47,178 nt of DNA from JBBQDZ01 sp038237515 (GTDB taxonomy: Bacteria > Actinomycetota > Thermoleophilia > Gaiellales > Gaiellaceae). Position 1 is the stretch's first letter; the number at the start of each line of letters is the position of its first letter. Under the pieces are notes generated by a model. The model worked only from the letters and a program-made list of their open reading frames with translations. It was not told the origin of the DNA and ran no database searches. The DNA lies in the NCBI GenBank assembly GCA_038237515.1, contig JBBRYP010000026.1, positions 1-47,178 on the forward strand. The letters are read 5' to 3'. Below are positions 45,515 through 47,178 of the stretch, piece after piece. The position numbers and the translations under genes were made by a program.

Positions 45515-46873
45515 ATGAGTCCGCAACGGCGCACGGCGCTCGTCTCGGTCGTCGTCGCGGCGGCGCTCGTCGCATTGAAGCTCGGTGTCGGCCTGCGGAC
45601 GCACAGCCTCGGACTGGTCTCGGAGGCGGCGCACTCGGGCACCGACCTGGTGGCCGCGCTGCTGACCTTCTTCGCGATCGGAGTCGCCATCCGCCCGGCC
45701 GATCGCGCGCATCAGTACGGCCACGGGAAGGCCGAGCATCTCGCCGCGCTCGCGGAGGCGGCCGTGCTCGTCGGCGCGAGCCTGATCATCGTCTACCGCG
45801 CCCTCACGCACATCTTCGACCGCACCGCCGATCGCGTGAACCCGACCTGGTACGCGCTCGCCACTGTCGGGCTCGTCATGATCCTCGACCTGCTGCGTGC
45901 CACCGCGTCGGCACGGGCTGCCGGGCGGTACCGGAGTGCCGCCCTGCAGGCGAACGCGCTCCACTTCGCGAGCGACCTCGCGGGCTCGGGCGCGGTCCTC
46001 GTCGGCCTCGTCGTCGCGCGCGCCGGCTACCGGGACGCAGACTCCTTCGCGGCGCTCTTCGTGGCGGCGCTCGTGCTGCTGGCCGCTGGCAGGCTGATGC
46101 GGCGCAACGTCGGCGTCCTCATGGACCTCGCGCCCGCGGACGCGGAGGACGCCGCCCGTCAGGCGATCGCGGCACTCGCGCCCGGCGTCCAGCTGCGCCG
46201 CCTGCGGCTACGCCAGGCTGCCGGACGCCATTTCGTGGACGTCGTGATCGGGGTGCCGCCGGGGGCCGCGGTCGGGCAGGGCCACGCGGCGGCCGACGCC
46301 GTCGAGGACGCGCTCCAGCGCGCGCTTCCCGAGGCGGACGTGGTCGTCCACGTCGAGCCGCAGAGCGACGACGTCGCGCTGCACGAGCGCGCGCTCGCCG
46401 CGGCGACCCGCGTCGCGCGCGTGCGCGAGATCCACAACGTCAGCATCGTCGAGGTCGACGGCCATTCGGCGCTGTCGCTCCACCTGAAGCTGCCGGGGAA
46501 GCTGTCACTCGGCGAAGCCCACGCCGTGGCGTCCGAGGTCGAGCGGGCGATCGGAGAGGCGATGCCCGAGGTCGAGACTGTGCACACCCACCTCGAGCCC
46601 CTGGCGGAGGCGGGGGAGGGGCGAAGTCCTTCCGCGACGGATACGGCTGCCGACGCCGAAAGCGTCCTGCGCATCGTGGGGGAGGAGCTCGGCGTGCCGC
46701 CGCGGGAGCTCCGGTTCTTGGAGACCGACGAGGGCCTCGTCGCGTTCCTGACCCTGGGCCTCGACCCGGCGAGCCCCCTGGCCTCCGCCCACGCGCGCGC
46801 CAGCGAGATCGAGCAACGCATTCGGCTCGAGCGTCCCGCCATCTCGGATGTGATCGTCCACACCGAGCCGTAG
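45515..46873 (+). CDS. Cation diffusion facilitator with extended C-terminal region
   Basis: This 452-residue protein has an N-terminal six-helix CDF domain (residues about 8-205). Metal-site motifs are LVSEAAHSGTDLVAA in helix 2 and ANALHFASDLAGS in helix 5, the HxxxD pair. The C-terminus has a standard cytoplasmic dimer domain (RLRLRQAAGRHFVDVVIGV to VVHVEPQ). Two further ferredoxin-like copies follow, one ending VETVHTHLEP and one ending ISDVIVHTEP. Typical CDFs are about 300 residues with one such domain. It would export Zn, Fe, Mn or a similar divalent cation. Confidence 0.9.
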   Translation: MSPQRRTALVSVVVAAALVALKLGVGLRTHSLGLVSEAAHSGTDLVAALLTFFAIGVAIRPADRAHQYGHGKAEHLAALAEAAVLVGASLIIVYRALTHIFDRTADRVNPTWYALATVGLVMILDLLRATASARAAGRYRSAALQANALHFASDLAGSGAVLVGLVVARAGYRDADSFAALFVAALVLLAAGRLMRRNVGVLMDLAPADAEDAARQAIAALAPGVQLRRLRLRQAAGRHFVDVVIGVPPGAAVGQGHAAADAVEDALQRALPEADVVVHVEPQSDDVALHERALAAATRVARVREIHNVSIVEVDGHSALSLHLKLPGKLSLGEAHAVASEVERAIGEAMPEVETVHTHLEPLAEAGEGRSPSATDTAADAESVLRIVGEELGVPPRELRFLETDEGLVAFLTLGLDPASPLASAHARASEIEQRIRLERPAISDVIVHTEP

Positions 46874-46926
46874 GAGGCAGTTCCTGAGCCGGTAGACGAG
46901 TCCCTCGCCGCTCCCGGTCGCACTCG

Positions 46927-47153
46927 GTGCGCCCAGACGCACACCACTGCGGTAATGGAGAGCCATTGATATGAGCCCCCGGAAAGCGAAGCGTCTGCTG
47001 CAAGTGGCCAAGCCGCACCGACATGGCCGCTTGCCTAAGCCTCGATCCACCGTTTTCCGGGGTAGGCGCTGTCCGGGGCCGTAGGCAAAATGACCTCCTG
47101 AGCAGGCAAGACGGGCTGTATCGGCAGCCGCGGGTCCTGCCGTCAGGAGGTCA
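46927..47153 (+). ncRNA. Structured non-coding leader: bridge-RNA candidate of an IS110-type element
   Basis: The 285 bases between the CDF stop (46873) and ATG 47159 show no supported gene but have nested hairpins. GTGCG/CGCAC lies at 46927-46942. A 12-bp stem (CCCCGGAAAGCG at 46977-46988 with CGTTTTCCGGGG at 47051-47062, one G:U) encloses a second stem. That stem pairs GCAAGTGGCC (47000-47009) with GGCCGCTTGC (47025-47034), one G:U. A third hairpin at 47091-47153 follows. Compensatory G:U pairs suggest RNA function. IS110 elements encode a bridge RNA upstream of the recombinase, which would fit. A riboswitch or leader attenuator is the alternative. Confidence 0.45.
47091..47153 (+). promoter_or_regulatory. 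Shine-Dalgarno-sequestering hairpin before the terminal ORF
   Basis: TGACCTCCTGA (47091-47101) pairs perfectly with TCAGGAGGTCA (47143-47153). GCAGG/CCTGC (47102-47106, 47136-47140) and GGCTG/CAGCC (47114-47118, 47125-47129) stack inside. The right arm contains AGGAGG, 8 nt before ATG 47159, so translation would be blocked while the hairpin holds. This is a known way for IS elements to prevent expression from read-through transcripts. Confidence 0.6.
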
Positions 47154-47158
47154 CCCAC

Positions 47159-47178
47159 ATGGTGACGACGAAAGCGAG
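47159..47178 (+). CDS. Start of a truncated ORF, possibly an IS110-type recombinase
   Basis: ATG 47159 with an ideal AGGAGG (47145-47150) opens a frame reading M-V-T-T-K-A before the window ends. Actinobacterial IS110/IS116 recombinases often begin with a similar short Thr-rich leader before the GVDTHK motif, but six residues cannot prove this. The structured upstream region is the main reason for the suggestion. Confidence 0.35.

Noticed and set aside
46971..47084. 37-codon Lys/Arg-rich frame (ATG 46971) inside the right-end leader
   Set aside because: It coincides with the nested RNA stems and has no clear domain; the weak purine stretch upstream is not convincing. The pairing pattern explains the sequence better than coding does.
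46874..47158. Cobalamin or other common riboswitch
   Set aside because: None of the conserved cores I know (for example the B12-box GCCACTG arrangement) is present in order; a structured IS leader fits better.

Overview
The window is about 47 kb of very GC-rich (roughly 70%) bacterial DNA, densely coding, with many GTG starts and start/stop overlaps of the ATGA and GTGA type. Gene content (sigma-70, PadR and LuxR regulators, a PimA-like glycosyltransferase, a form II CO-dehydrogenase-type hydroxylase) and TANNNT -10 boxes lying 6-8 nt before start codons fit a high-GC actinobacterium. My best guess is the Thermoleophilia (Gaiellales/Solirubrobacterales); this is inference, as there is no rRNA or other phylogenetic marker to settle it.

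Left part (1-15.8 kb): the edge carries the start of a probable ISAzo13-type transposase abutting a decayed LuxR/ATPase regulator. Then come a SAM methyltransferase, a minus-strand operon (acyltransferase, 5'-3' exonuclease, HDAC-like deacetylase), a type IA topoisomerase, a primary-type sigma factor, a glutathione S-transferase-like protein and a complete five-gene Dpp/Opp peptide ABC transporter.

Middle (15.8-25 kb): a solitary LuxR HTH protein and a long inverted repeat precede a visibly lower-GC segment of about 4 kb. It holds an HD-GYP membrane protein and a large MalT-type LuxR regulator that converge with a 4-bp overlap, and it looks horizontally acquired. Another solitary LuxR HTH gene, an adenosine-deaminase-like protein, an aminotransferase, an M28 peptidase and a PadR/small-protein operon follow.

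Right part (25-47 kb): PimA-like glycosyltransferase plus flippase-like membrane protein; cyclic-nucleotide-binding protein; exonuclease VII (xseA appears frameshifted); a long coiled-coil protein; a UbiA-like/MenG-like pair; coxSLM of the form II type; proline dehydrogenase coupled to a class III aminotransferase; a FabL-like reductase; and a plus-strand run of EamA exporter, MFS exporter, 4-hydroxyphenylpyruvate dioxygenase, frameshifted DUF2071 protein and a CDF metal transporter with extra C-terminal domains. The last 285 bases are non-coding and highly structured. They end in a Shine-Dalgarno-sequestering hairpin in front of an ORF cut by the window edge, probably an IS110-type recombinase, so the hairpins are a bridge-RNA candidate.

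A general regulatory theme is a TAGACT-like -10 box 6-8 nt upstream of the start codon at about 17 genes, implying leaderless transcripts. In three gene pairs the TAG stop codon of the upstream gene forms the first half of the next gene's -10 box.
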